A stretch of 64,000 bases of DNA from Anthoceros angustus. Taxonomy: Eukaryota > Streptophyta > Anthocerotopsida > Anthocerotales > Anthocerotaceae. Every line of letters begins with the position of its first letter. Position 1 is the stretch's first letter. The notes beneath the pieces were generated by a model. That model saw nothing but the letters and a program-made list of their open reading frames with translations, ran no database searches and was not told where the DNA came from. The DNA lies in assembly GCA_010909165.1 (NCBI GenBank), contig VJWM01000179.1:62001-126000 (forward strand). The letters are read 5' to 3'. Made by a program: the position numbers and the translations under genes. Shown here in pieces: positions 23,859 through 35,629 of this stretch.

Positions 23859-23879
23859 AGGATAAGCCACACAAGCCCA

Positions 23880-24567
23880 CACGTTAGGTCACCGTGTGTT
23901 AGTACTTAGGGAGAGGAGGAGTAAACGCTGCTGCGCAAGAAGGATGAAGCTTACCTTAGTATCTAATCTTCTTGCAGTACAGTACCCTCTACACAGACGG
24001 CTTCACATCCTGCCAATCGTCATTAGGAGATGGCCTCCTTCCAGCTGCAATTATATCCTCCAGCTCCTTGATCCTGTCTGTTGCCAATCGGAGCTGGGCG
24101 AGTAGGGCAAAGCCGCTCGAGAAACGGAGTCTCTGGGTTCAGTCCTCTTGGAACTCGAGGCCGAGAGGCCAGATTTCTGGGAAGCATTCACGAGTCGTGC
24201 GCCTCCTCGATGATCCGCACCTCACCCATGGCAGTGTACCCCGGACTTCTTCTACAGCTCTGGGCTGCCTTCTGCGCCTCTCAACCCTTGGTAGCTCAGT
24301 AAGGATCTTCCCGCTGCGCGTCTGCATCTCTTCCAAGTGGTGGCTGGCGTGACAGCTGATTATGATGGCGGCAAGGAAGTTGATAGCGATGGTGGCGGCC
24401 GCAAAGCCCAGCGTAAGATAGAAAGTTGTTTGTCAAGCGCTGGGGTTTAAGCGTAACCGCCACCCCGTCGAAAGTTGAGGGATCCCGTTCCGTGACAATG
24501 GTGCGCGGGAAACTCTATATGGCCGTCTGCTATACCTACCTTAGACCTAGTGTTGCTTGAGAGGGAG
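23880..24567. other. Presumed 3' LTR and flank of first copia, no gene
   Basis: Contains a leader-like TCTTCTTGCAGTACAGTACC and GC-rich DNA. A minus-strand open frame (24336 to 24139) reads EEMQTRSGKILTELP but has no recognisable domain. Confidence 0.35.
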
Positions 24568-24770
24568 TGTTGGAAGTAAAGCCAACGTCTAGTCTAAGTG
24601 ACATTAGGGTTTTTGGTCATAAGCCCGAGAGAAGCGTCACATTAGGGTTTCGTATATAGGTAAGACACATCAACGATTTTGTACACAATTCATTTTTGCT
24701 TTTCTATTGCAAAGTTTAGTTGAGCCAAATTGCTCTCACTTTACACCTATCTCCTTTTAGTCAAGTCACC
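24568..24770 (+). repeat. Putative LTR fragment of second copia element
   Basis: GAGAGGGAG directly precedes TGTTGGAAGTAAAGCC, the usual polypurine-tract/LTR junction of plant copia elements. Inside are GTATATAGG (TATA-like) and a T-rich U5-like stretch. There is no second identical LTR in the window, so the boundary at the 3' side is a guess. Confidence 0.45.
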
Positions 24771-24789
24771 TTTTGTGACCTCGACTTAG

Positions 24790-27419
24790 TAAAGCCTTTT
24801 CTAAGCCATATACGGATCTCCACTCAACAAGGGCCTGCCTTTTGGATACTATTCATACATTTGTGGCCTATGTCCTGACTCATTTGGAGGAGCTATTTAT
24901 TTTATTACATTCATAGATGAATGGAGCCGCTATTGTATTGTTTATGTGTTAAGACATAAAAGCGAGGCTCTTATGTGTTTTCAAACCTATGTGCGTTTTG
25001 CAACCGGCAGTCACAAGGTTAAAATTTTACTGTGATGACAATGGTGGCGAATACATCACAATGCTTTTGAATTTTGCTCTTGGAAGGGATCCATCACTCA
25101 CCGTGCGTATACTCCTGCCGAACTCTTTTCTTTGAGAGGAAAACCCGGACCTCAGAGGCTACTTTGGCATCTCTCACTTTTGCTAGTCTCTCTCGTGGAT
25201 ATTGTGAGGCGTTGATGGGCTAACTATGTTCTCAACCGACTACCTTCTAAGGAGCTTGGTTTGACAACTCCTTATGAGAGATGGACGGACACAAGCCCGC
25301 ATTGGGCACTTCGTATATTCGGATCACCGCTTATGCTTATGTACACAGCTACTCGTCATAAGATGGACTTGAAGGCTATTCGCGATTTTTGTGGGCTACT
25401 CCGCGATGTGAAGGGTTACAAGTTATTTGATCCCTCTACACGTCAGGTGACCATCTCACGCAGTGTGGTTTTTAACGAAGATATTTTGCTTCGTCAACAT
25501 CTTTTCACTCACTCCACAACTATGCCTCTTGCATCTATATCGGTGTTCGGACCCACCTCTCTTGCATTTGATGATTCTTCTTCTATTTTGAGGATGACTC
25601 CTCTTTGGCTTGAGGGCTGCCCTTGCCCAATCACCCCCGTAGCTCCAACTCCCATTGTTGCGGTGGATGATCACCCCTCTTCCAGGTGACTCATGACACT
25701 ATTGTACTTGAACACCTGAAGATGAAGCCAATGAAGAGCCTCCTCAAGTCTCGTCGTTCTACGGACACCATCCTCCAAGGTCGTGGAAAGAGCCTCCGTA
25801 TGTTGCAGGTATTGCTGTAGAGGAACCACTTTTTCCACCTGCTCACGTTTTTAGTGTTGTAGACTCATTAGGTGAACCCGCCACCTATAGAGAAGCTATT
25901 GAAGGGCCCTTCCTTTTGGCAAGGCTATTGAGTCGAATATCAATCTCTCATTTCTAATAAAACTTGGGTTCTTGTAGATCTCCCTCGGTCGTAAACCGGT
26001 TGTAAGTGGGTCTTCAAAAAAACTCATCTGATGGTAGTGTTGGTAGGTATAAGGCGCCTCGTGGCAAAGGGATATAGTCAAGTAGCGGTTAGACTACAAT
26101 GAAACATTTGCCCCTTGTTAAGTCTACTTCCATAAGAATACTCCTTGCCCTTGCTGCTCACTACAATCTCCTCGTACATCAGTTAGACGTAAAAACTGCT
26201 TTTCTTAATGGCACCTTAGATGAGGTCATCTACATGGCTCAACCGGAAGGTTTTATTATAGACCCTAATAAAGTATGTCAACTTTTAAAAACACTTTATG
26301 GTCTTAAACAGTCTTCCCGTGCATGGAATGAAGTGTTTCATGCATTGCTCATAGAATTGGGTTTCACATGTTTGGACGCTGATAGCAGCGTATATATTTT
26401 ATGGGATGACAATGATTTTATCATTTTAACTGTTTATGTGGATGATAATATTTTATTTAGCACTTCACCAACTCTTATGGCAAGAATGAAAGCGATTTGA
26501 TAGGTTTGATATGACTGATTTGGGGCGATTATCTTTTCTCTTGGCATTCAATTCCATTTTAACTCTGATAACACTATTGATATTCATCAAGAGCATTTTG
26601 TACATCAACTACTTAAGAGGTTCAAGATGGAGGATGCACGACCAGTAAGCACACCTATGTCTACAGGTGAAAAGCTATCTAAGGAACAATGCCCGACAAG
26701 AAGAAAAGGCCGAGATGGCACTCAAGCCTTACAAGGCTTGGTTGTTTAATCTATCTATCGGGTTGGACTAGATTAGACATCACACGTGCGATTAGTAATG
26801 TAAGTCGGTTCTAGAACCACGGCACCACATTGGGCTGCGATGAAGAGAATTTTAGGTACCTCAAAGGAACAACAAAGGTTTACGTTTTCTAAGCAACGGA
26901 TGGTTTGCGCTAATGTCCTTTTGTGATGCCGATGGGCTGGTGACCCGGACACTAGGCGTATTGTAGCCTCTGTACATTTTAGGTGGATCGGTTATCTCTT
27001 GGTCAAGTAAAAGCTCACTACTATTTGTCTTTCCTCTACAGGCGAATATGGTGCCATGACACAAGTCGCTAGAGAGGTTATTTGGATTAGATCTTTCTTA
27101 AGTGGACTTAAGCGACTTCATGAAGGACCAACTCGGCTTGGTGCGACAACGATCGGCCATTGCTTTATCGAAGAATCCAGTTTTTCATGCTAGAAGTAAG
27201 CATATCGAGATTGCTCATCATTTTATAAGACAAGCGCGTAAAGAGGTAATAGTGGACTATGTTGCCACTTCAGAAAATGTGGCTGACCTTTTGACAAAGT
27301 CTTTGCCAAAGTTGGTACATGAGAAACATACTTTGGCAGCTGGCTACAATTTATACCTGCGTGAGCAAAGCAGAAACTCATTAGTTGATTTCCTCTTTCA
27401 TGGCTTGGTGATTGGATGA
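24790..27419 (+). pseudogene. Second Ty1/copia polyprotein (integrase to RNase H), decayed
   Basis: Starts inside the integrase N-terminal region (YFITFIDEWSRYCIVYVL, about 24895), so gag and protease have been lost. Integrase continues to TPYERWTDTSPHW and GYKLFDPSTRQV. Reverse transcriptase follows with ETF, SIRILLALAAHYNL, VHQLDVKTAFLNGTLDE, LYGLKQSSRAW and TVYVDDNIL (26440). RNase H ends with KHIEIAHHFIRQ and NVADLLTKSLPKL at 27419. Repeated frameshifts and stops show it is inactive. Codon use is more AT-rich than in the first copia remnant, so this is a different lineage. Confidence 0.88.
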
Positions 27420-27550
27420 AGCCTTATTGTGTTATGTGATCGTCACACTTGCTGGAACTCTTTCTTATATCGGTGGGAGTACACTTTCTATTATGAAGTC
27501 AATTTTCAAGATATTTTCAAGCTTATCAATTAACTCCTAATTGCAACTAA

Positions 27551-27760
27551 GTGGGAGTAATGGAATATAGCTTATTTTGGAATAGATAAAACATAATGGT
27601 GATTTCAGTTACAATTAAATTAGGTTTAGTTTTATTAGTCGTTAATTAATAATCGTCAATAACCGTTTTTGTATAAGACCCTTTCTTTGTGTGTAATTTG
27701 TATCATCTTTCGATTCCAACTTGCTCTTGTCCCTATTGCTTACCTCTTGCACGATCTTCA
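27551..27760 (+). repeat. Polypurine tract and 3' LTR start of second copia
   Basis: GTGGGAG at 27551 precedes TAATGGAATATAGC, a degraded version of the typical copia 3' LTR start (TGTTGGAATATA). A TATA-like GTATAAGACCC near 27671 fits an LTR promoter. The far edge is not defined. Confidence 0.5.
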
Positions 27761-28955
27761 CACATGCGATCCTAGGCTACCAACTTCTTTAGAGGTCGGT
27801 CTGCTAAAGTCACTATTGCGGACATGGGAAGCAATGCCAGAGAGGATGAGGTGAGGGACGACTAGGATATGTCGCTTTGCAACGATTGCGTTTTTTACAG
27901 TGACTTTGTAATTGAGTCTTGCGGTGCAGGGAAATTGTGGGAGCCATCAGGAAACATCAGCATCATCTGCAGAAGAGCAATGGTCTCCAGTGCGGTGGAA
28001 GTCAATTCGGAACTGCGCGGAAGGGAAGGAGCGGAAGCATCCGGGAAGGCCGATGGGCCGGAGAAAAGGCGCTGCCTTGCACGAAAGGACGCGGCGAAGA
28101 ACAAAGGGAAAGGGAAGCACACGACGCTGAGAGCCTGCACCCCGTTCTCTGGAGATTATTGAGGACTGAATGAGGGCTGAGATTTCAATGTGAGCGGGTA
28201 TGGAGTGTACACATTTGAATACGGAAGTAGAGGGGGGCGGAAAGTAGGCCCGGTCCAGGATGCATAGATTGCATGCATCCATCGGCACACCTCATGGCAC
28301 ACCTCGCCGGGCCCTTCCACGTAGAACGACACAATGCCTCGGTTACCGTATCTATGTAGGTAGACAGAGTGGTATTGGACTAAACATGTATTGCCTTGAA
28401 AGGGAAGGCTATATTTAGTAATAACATATTATTAATATGAATGATAAACAATTTAAAACTATCTTATTGCGTAATGAAGTCTTTTAAATACAGATCAAAA
28501 TTAATTAAGGAAAGCATCATCATGGCACATCGTCCATTATGAAGCCACGTGGAATGAATCAGAGGTTGCACCAAAGATGGGACATATGGATATGGCAGGT
28601 GCAAAGGGCTCGTTCAGCAACGGGAACGCCGACACGTCGACACCGTGCGGCCACAAGGAGCATGTGATAACAGAAAGGCCATGATGGCATGTACTTTGCA
28701 GCGAGACACCCCGCCATGTGGCGCCCATGCAGAACATATAAAACCATGCTTAGTGGCGGAAAACGGGGTGGACACCAAGTGGCGCATACATATGGCCAGA
28801 AATATGCCCGTGGAAGCAGAGATATGGACATGTGAGTACGGGGAATGAAAAATCATGGCGCACGCGGTGGGAGGAACGTGGCGGCTCGGGCAGGAGAGGA
28901 AGCCAAGTGGCGGCCACAAAGCTTACAGGGAAGTGGCCCAGTTAAGCTCTAACCA
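27761..28955. other. No supported gene
   Basis: Short open frames on both strands with no known motif. AACATATAAAACC near 28735 is TATA-like. The stretch precedes the GTTACA array. Confidence 0.35.
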
Positions 28956-28956
28956 A

Positions 28957-29140
28957 AGGTTACATCCGTTACAAAATGGCTCAGTAACGACCGATAATGT
29001 AACGCGTGGAGTAACATTCTACTCACAAACCCGCCCCCGCTTTATTGCCGAGAATAACGTTACAAAAGCAAAGCATTGTTACAAAACAGGGAACATCGTT
29101 ACTACAAAAGCGTTACAACTGCACCTACTATGGTGTAGTG
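28957..29140. repeat. GTTACA/GTAACG motif array
   Basis: About ten copies of GTTACA or its relatives occur in under 200 bases, in both orientations (GGTTACATCC, CGTTACAAAATGG, AGTAACG, TGTAACG, AGTAACATTC, CGTTACAAAAGC, TGTTACAAAAC, CGTTACTAC, CGTTACAACTG). Such clustered short motifs are typical of the subterminal region of CACTA-type transposons, and similar motifs follow the repeat edges at 2690 and 4155. Confidence 0.5.
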
Positions 29141-29227
29141 CGGTTATGTTCTGACTATGGTTTTGGGGCGTGAACTTTGAAGATTTGCTGAAATGTTTGC
29201 TTACAATACCCTCCCATTGCCCGTAAC

Positions 29228-30696
29228 TTGGATGTCGGTGTCCAGATAGTGGTTGACGCGCAAGAAACAGAGGAGGGAGGGCCGACATCATCTGTTTGCG
29301 CCACGGTCGATGGTCACGCTGGTGATGGTCAGCGAAATGGCGAGGAGCAAGGCGAGCTGCCGCTTTACCATGCTAAAGTGGAATTGCTCAACGGCGAAGG
29401 GACGGGGGCCAAAGCCGGAGGGAGCGCGGCAAGCGATGTGGGCATATCTGTCGCCTCTGCAGACAAGGCGAGAGTGGATGCCGGGGAGGGTCCTTCCGTG
29501 GAGCCGGATGGAGGCATGGAGGTGCCTCGTGGGGGAGGGGAGGTGCACGCAACAGCCGTGGAAGGTGTTGCCGATGAGGAGGAGGCAGCGGCAACAAATC
29601 CTCCTCATTCCGACCTGCTGTCTCCAAGAGGTGGGCAGCTAACGGTGGAGCTTGTGGGTGCAAGGGACGACCTGCCGAACGCAGACGCAGACTATGAAAG
29701 GGCCCTCCACACCGGAGGAGAGAACGAAATTGCCCGAGGTGCAGTTAAGGAGGACCGCTGTGGGCATGTGGAGGATGATGGTGGTGTTGCCGAGGACGCG
29801 CACCTTCAGGATGGCGGGAGGGAGAATCGGGCTGTTCTAGAAGAGCTTATGTTTGATGGCCATGGGGAACTCCGAACGAGTGGGCAGGAGGGTCATTCTG
29901 AAGGGCAGCAAAGTGCTGCCTTTGGAGTTGACATTGTTACAGGGGAGCAGGAGGAAGAGGAGGGAGGCCATGAAACGCCTGCTCATGAGTTAGAGAGGCA
30001 CAGACTAGACGAGGACACCACCGGCACCGAGGATGGTGAAAGCAGGAGGGAGGCAGTGGGAGTGGAAATGGCTGATGAAGAGGTGGAGGAGGACCTACCG
30101 ACAACATTGACAGCAGGAGCGATAGGGAGATGCGGAAAAGTTGGCCGGTAAGCCACTTGTGACATCATTGCCGTGTTTGCGGTTTGCATGGTCGGGGTTT
30201 ACATGGCCGTGAGCCTGAAAGTGATGGAGGGTGGGTGGAGAATGAAGATGAGGAGGAAGAGCCCATCGACGAGGGCCTTGGTCCGGAAGGCCTTCCAAGC
30301 GTGTTGGAGCTAGTGTGCGCGAAGATGCAGTTGATGGTACCATGGTCGAGCCACGACGAGACTTTGAGGGACAGATTGGTGAGAAAGGTAGAGTATGAGT
30401 TCCCTGGTATAGATCGCGAGGATATTGTGGCAAGGTTTGCAGGGGCTTCGCGGACAAGAAACCACAACGTTGGGAAGAAGGTGCGACAAGCTGCGATTAT
30501 TTGGAGGGAGAAGGGGAAAGATGCGAAATGGCTGCACCCTCCGAACGTCAGCACCAAGGCGTGGAGACGGGCTGTCAAGCAAGTAGTGGTCACATTGCAG
30601 AAGCATGGTGGTGTGTGGCCAACACCACAACAAGCAGCCGCAATGTCAGCTCGACTTGCAAAGCACGAGCATGGGACCAATCCCTTTGGTACCATG
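29228..30696 (+). pseudogene. Unidentified acidic ORF, 5' part, split by CACTA element
   Basis: The frame from 29228 (opening TTG; the first internal ATG is a few dozen codons in) to 30151 encodes about 300 Glu/Gly/Asp-rich residues without a domain. A second frame, 30184-30696, carries a more structured region: RKVEYEFPGIDREDIVARF, KVRQAAIIWREKGKDAKW, KAWRRAVKQVVVTLQKHGG and WPTPQQAAAMSARLAKHEHG. GGCCGGTAAGCC at 30143-30154 would be a good splice donor linking the two. The reading stops at the CACTA insertion (30697); homologous sequence resumes at 36155. A paralogue lies at 38790-40070. The family is unknown to me. The setting suggests a transposon accessory protein, but a host gene cannot be excluded. 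Confidence 0.5.
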
Positions 30697-30709
30697 CACT
30701 ACTAGGAAA

Positions 30710-31110
30710 AGTATACTTTTACTAATTGCAGGTTTACAAAAGGGGTGCATTTTACCACGACTGCCCATTTTACTACCAATTGAAGGCAACTGTTTCAAGT
30801 CCATGTATTATTTTCAAGTATAGCCTACGAATTTACTAAACCTCATTCCAACTTTACTGGCTTGTTTTGCCAAAGGCGCAAGTGACGTGGCAAAACAAAA
30901 TGGATTTTACTACGGGCACTTGTTACTTGGCGCTTATGCGTTACAACGATGGCATGTTTGTTTACTACGGGCCATCAATTTACTACAGGACTTTCTCCAT
31001 TACAACGGGTTCTTTTACAACATGCCAATGGTATTTTACAACATCCCATAGTTTACTACACACCTGTAGGGTTTTCAACAAGACCCTTTACGACTAGACA
31101 CCGGTCGTTT
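30710..31110. repeat. Left subterminal TTTAC(A/T)AC array of the CACTA element
   Basis: At least fifteen copies of TTTACAACG, TTTACTACG and close variants occur in 400 bases, all in the same orientation. In En/Spm elements such arrays bind the TNPA accessory protein. The motif here differs from the maize one. Confidence 0.75.
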
Positions 31111-31226
31111 ACAACAGCACTAATTTAGAATGGGTTTTGATGATAACCCACATCTTTTTACCCTAAAAAGAAAAAAAGTAGAGGTAACCGGGGTGTACAT
31201 CAGTTACGGCTTGGGCTAGGCCGACC

Positions 31227-31619
31227 CTAAACGAGAACAAGCGGGGACATGCTGAAAAATCCTCCATATGCATCCATATTTTCTTCAAAGACAGCGCGTT
31301 TTCCACGTGCAGTGGTCCCGACAACCACTTTATTGTCATACAAAAAAGTTTGAATTAGTTTGGGTGACACAAGGGTAAAGGGATCATCTTGAACTCTGGT
31401 AGAAGGATAACAAGATCTAGGGTTCACTATGTGCATTCCAGAGTTGTCCTTCTTCAATCCCTTGCTGTGATCATTTGCATCCTCATAAACTGGTTTGAAC
31501 CACTTAACCTTTAAAAAGTTAGCTGTTGATGACAACCCAAAGTCAACCTTTAAAATTTTCTGCACTATTCCCACATATGGCCGAGGAGAAGTGTGGCCGA
31601 GGATTAGGGTTTGGGTCAA
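31227..31619 (-). pseudogene. DUF4216-like C-terminal piece of TNP2 transposase
   Basis: An open minus-strand frame of about 130 residues: YVGIVQKILKVDFG, FLKVKWFKPVYED, GMHIVNPRSCYP, DDPFTLVSPKLIQTFLYDN. It follows the DUF4216 pattern found C-terminal in CACTA TNP2 proteins (Y.G....I..V.Y...... F.C.W.......DPF.LASQ..Q.FY..D). The catalytic part upstream is missing, so this is a leftover of the element's own transposase, reading toward the left end. Confidence 0.6.
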
Positions 31620-31879
31620 ATTAACCTTGGCCTTCGAAAATCGAGTTGAATATGTCGGATGAGGGTTAGGGTTTGGTTAAAGTAACCTTGGGCTTGGATT
31701 CGCATGGAATATGCTAGCTTGAGGTCTAGGGTTCGGTAAAGTCCTATTATCACCGATATCCAAGGAAGAAGAAGGCTATAAATGCAATGATAATGTGCTA
31801 ATTCACCAAGCCATATCCAGGGTTTGAGCTCCATTCCCACCAGAGCAAAAACATCATGCAAAAACACTGGCGAGTCTAA

Positions 31880-33100
31880 TGGAGGTCATTTGTCAGTGTA
31901 TGGAAAACCCTTAAATCTCGTATCATGACTCAGAGAGGCAAGCCCGCACCAGAATCGCTGACGCCAGCCATGGCCGCCACGCTAAACCCTGGAGATGGAG
32001 ATGGAGGCAGCTAGTCGTCGAAGTCGCGCCAAGGAGAGTGCCTGCAGCTATCTTAGAAACTCAAGTGCTTTCGTTGTTCCAGCCAGATTTGGGCTCAAGG
32101 GTTGCAAGGATTGATGTTTCTGTGTCCCGCTGCAGTGCCAGGTGCGACTTACCCGACTCCAAGCTGCCTGGTGCAGGCAGCCCATCAACAAAGTCGTTCC
32201 CACGACTCCTAGAAACCTGCACGTGAGCAGATTTCATGTCACTTCGACGACTAACTGCGAGATCTGAGTGCGTCTGGGCTTAGAGCAGGTGGCTACGCAC
32301 CCACAGCAAGGCACCACCTCCCCGCCTCACTAGCCGCGTTGCGTGCTGATCCAACAAGTTTGGGGTTTCCAACCTTCCAGGGTCATAGCGCCCGCGTTAC
32401 AGGTCGGTTGCCGTTGATTCTTATACCAAACTGCTCGCCTTGATGAGGCGAGTCTAATGGTATACTGTGTGTCCAATTTGGAGCCCTATCCAGGGACTGA
32501 TTGCGTTTGAAAGTTTCGAACAGCAGGGTTTTGCTCTTGCTGCATTTGCTTTGATTTTCAATCTGGCATCGCGAGTGAGCGAGGCCGTGTGCTGCAAGCT
32601 TTGCATGTGAGCTGGAGTTTTGCTGTGCTGTGTTTCTCAATCCTAGGGCAGACATAGGGGACCGTAGGTGCTGCCGCATGATCAAAGCAGTTGAACTTTC
32701 TATTTTGTGCTAGGAGGAGGGTGCCATGAAGAGGGTGAAGGATACAGGTAGCAATACCTACACATGCTTTGGCCATGGGGGCAGCGTGGTTTTCTGGATA
32801 GGTTCAGAGGAAAGTTTGGGAGGAGCCAACCGTGGATGAGATCAGAGCTGTTGGTACAGTTCACGGAAATTGGCTGGTGAAGCTGCAAGCGTTTTGGATG
32901 AATTCCAAAATCACAAGTCCTGGGTCCACAGTTAACTCTGTGGGGATTGACACGCTATTAACGTGTGGAACACATGGTTGAGGCGGTGTGGAAGACCACA
33001 TGTACACTAACCCTCCACTGATTGGTTTGAATGTTTTTTTTGTTTTTCTTATGTTTTGTGTGATGGAGTGCTTAGGAAATGTCAGGCAAGGCCTTTTATA
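31880..33100. other. Interior of CACTA element, no identified gene
   Basis: Low-repeat DNA of mixed composition. It could be a captured host fragment, since CACTA elements often carry these, but I see no domain and no frame longer than about 100 codons. Confidence 0.35.
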
Positions 33101-33104
33101 CTAA

Positions 33105-33245
33105 AATGGTCCTTGGCCCATGACAATATTACTTTTACAAATAATTAGTCCTTGGGCCTCGAACTGTGAATATCGGGCTAGAAGGTCCTTGGACCTTGGG
33201 ATTTTAGGAATAAAAATTGTCTATATAAGGTGGGGATCCTTCATT
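33105..33245 (+). promoter_or_regulatory. GTCCTTGG motif array with TATA box
   Basis: GGTCCTTGGCCCATGAC (33109), AGTCCTTGGGCCTCGAAC (33149) and GGTCCTTGGACCTTGGG (33183) are followed by GTCTATATAAGGTGGGG (33220), a strong TATA box. The order matches the modules at 1775-2480 and 36750-37480. A downstream open frame (33329-33709, first codon GTG, no domain) may be its former product. Confidence 0.5.
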
Positions 33246-34284
33246 CAAAGAATAGGGGCCCAGAACAAGTGGAGACGCCTGCACCTCCGAGAAGTTCAAG
33301 CTAGCGGAGAGGTATAAGCGGGAGAGAGGTGAGGCTAGGGCCGGGGTCAAGAGAGAGGGCAAGGCGAAGAAGGCGGGAAACCGCGGCCGCGGTGGTGACC
33401 GGTGGGGAAGCAGCCACCACGGTGGTGGAGCCGCCACCACGTCGGGAAGAAGGACCCAAGGTGGGGAAGCCACCGTCGGGGCCGTGGGAGGATGCAACTC
33501 CCTCAGTTCGAGCGGCCGAGATTGTCCAGGCCGGGCGCATACCTTCACAGGTTGTGCTCGAGGAAATGAGCAAGGCGGAGGCTAGAGCATGGATGGAGGA
33601 ACGCACTTTTGTCCAGGATGAGGAGCGAGGAAACGCGCAGGGCGTGAGACGGCGCCTCCTAGGAGGAGTGAAGGGACCTCGGATAGCGGGAGTGAGGTGG
33701 AGATATTAAGGGAGGATCTTCGGATCGGGCGTGGTAGGAGAGAGGAACATGGGCGAGGCTAGGCGCCCGAGGCGGATTTTAGAGGGAGCGGCATCATAGG
33801 TCGAGGCTTTCACTTGGATTAGAGGATAAGGTGCTAGGAAGCTTGTGAATCTGTAGATACCCGAATTGGTAGGCGCGCTCGTGGTAAGTTAGCCATCTTT
33901 AGACACTGGAGGTAGGTTAGCCATCTTTAGACACTGGGAAAGTGAGCTATGGCGCGCCGCGGCCAGATGTATAAGAGACCCTTTGAGTGTCTCTCTTAAC
34001 AGACAATTTCAGGTGTGAGCTCCCGTGTGTCGAATTTGTGCGCGTGGTTGGTTGGAGGCATCCGATCGATGACGGGCTGATTCGGTGTGCTGTCCTCTCT
34101 TCACAAGAGGGCCGGGGAGATCCCTGGATGGTCGAGAGCTGAGTGACCAAGCTCCGTATCTGGGGTGACTAGTGGTGAAGGGTGCTCAACGCATGCCGAG
34201 AGGAAATTCCAGGGACCGGGTGAGATCGCGGGTGTGAGGATCGCTGTGGAGCCGACCATTTGTTTTCCTTTCCCAACCCGTCTA

Positions 34285-34405
34285 ACGTTGTGTCTAATCC
34301 CAAGGAGGGGTCTGTGGCCCAAGGAGGTCTGTGTGGCCCGAGGAGGGGTCTGTGGCCCAAGGAGGGGTCTGTGGCCCAAGAGAGGTCTGTGGCCCAAGAG
34401 AGAGA
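34285..34405. repeat. Minisatellite, about 20-bp unit
   Basis: Tandem units of AAGGAGGGGTCTGTGGCCC and shortened variants, about five copies, inside the CACTA element. Confidence 0.8.
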
Positions 34406-34756
34406 ATGGTGAGGCATGTGGTGTGAGAGAGGAGGATCTGGGAACATCTTGTGCGGTGGTGTATGAGGTCCTAGAAGAAAGGGGTGAGTGAGTCGTTGTG
34501 TGAAGGGAGTCTAGGAAGTGGTGAGCGCGAGAGTCCGGAAACGCGAACCGAGGAAGGTTGGGAATAAATTGTGGGGTCGGAGGAAATCGGCGGAGTGAGG
34601 TGCCGCGCGTGGCCATGGTGTGCATCCACCGGTGAGCTCTCGGTGTGAATCCACATGAGTGTGACTTGGTGTACATGTGAATCGTGCATAGGACCATAGC
34701 CCTTAGCAGGCGTGGGAACCGGTGCCAAATAGTCGATCGCGACGCTGCGGCGCCCG

Positions 34757-34918
34757 TCGGTGGGTCCCACCACGGCGGTGGCGAATCCACCACGGTGGCG
34801 AATCCACCACGGCGGTGGCGAATCCACCACGGTGGCGAATCCACCACGGCGGTGGCGAATCCACCACGCGGTGGCGAATCCACCACGGCGGTGGTCGAAC
34901 TTACCACGGTCGTGGGTT
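34757..34918. repeat. Minisatellite with palindromic CCACCACGGTGG core
   Basis: About eight units of GGCGAATCCACCACGGCGGT alternate with a shorter form carrying CCACCACGGTGG, itself a palindrome. The minus strand reads as a repetitive open frame (VVDSPPWW and similar), which is a by-product. A shortened copy lies at 37900-38000. Confidence 0.85.
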
Positions 34919-35629
34919 CGGACGGTAGTTGATTATGGTGGGTAGGCGATTGTAGGAGGACTAGAATCCATAGTTTTAGAACATCTTGACACAAAACCAT
35001 TCCCTTGGGATCGAATCCTAGGACTATAACGACATAGAGGGTAAATGTGGCCTCTTTGCGTCTCCGGATGCAAAACCATTCCACGCGGGTTACCCAACCG
35101 ATGAATGCGATACCCAATCATGGGGCTTGGCTTAAAAGTTGAAAGAGTTTTGGATGCGATGCGGAACTAGAACTCCGACTTTGGGTCCGCTTAGTGGACT
35201 CAAAGGCGTAAGGACAAGGCGATTAATGTGTGGACCTTGTTGAAGAATGCGTGCTATTCCATCAAGGAGTGCGATGAGAAGGTCATGGAGGCCATCCTAA
35301 AGCGTAATGTCATAGATGACGGTGGATGGTGGGGCATTATCTTCCCGCAAAGTTGCAAGAGAAGCCGAGGATGCTTGAGCATGATTCTCGTTAGGTCGTT
35401 GTCCGGGACTATTGTGTCTATTTTGTGATAGCCTGAAGTTCCGTGAACTTGAACCGATTTAAGTTCGTGGTTCTCTTTTTTTTTGCGGTGGCAAACCTTG
35501 AGTTGAGGTCTTTGGGTGGAAAATTCTTAGATGCCCTGTAGCATGTAGGGGCCGGAGTCTAATATATTGTAGGATGTAGGTGCAATCCCGAATTCAAGAC
35601 CCCATAACCCACACACCCTTCACTCCTTC

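Noticed and set aside
29253-29663. Alternative frames opposite and beside the acidic ORF
   Set aside because: Shadow frames of the Glu/Gly-rich sequence with no independent support.
30710-31110. Regular short motifs could suggest a CRISPR-like or satellite array
   Set aside because: Plant DNA, motifs of only about 9 bases with irregular spacing, and the position directly inside perfect CACTA ends.
33960-33980. AGATGTATAAGAGACC resembles the Tn5/Nextera mosaic end
   Set aside because: It lacks the GTG of AGATGTGTATAAGAGACAG and differs at the end. A chance TATA-like match is more likely than adapter contamination.
34101-35117. Long minus-strand frame of 338 codons inside the CACTA element
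   Set aside because: Its middle is translated minisatellite and it shows no domain. The copy at 37799-38790 does not keep the frame.
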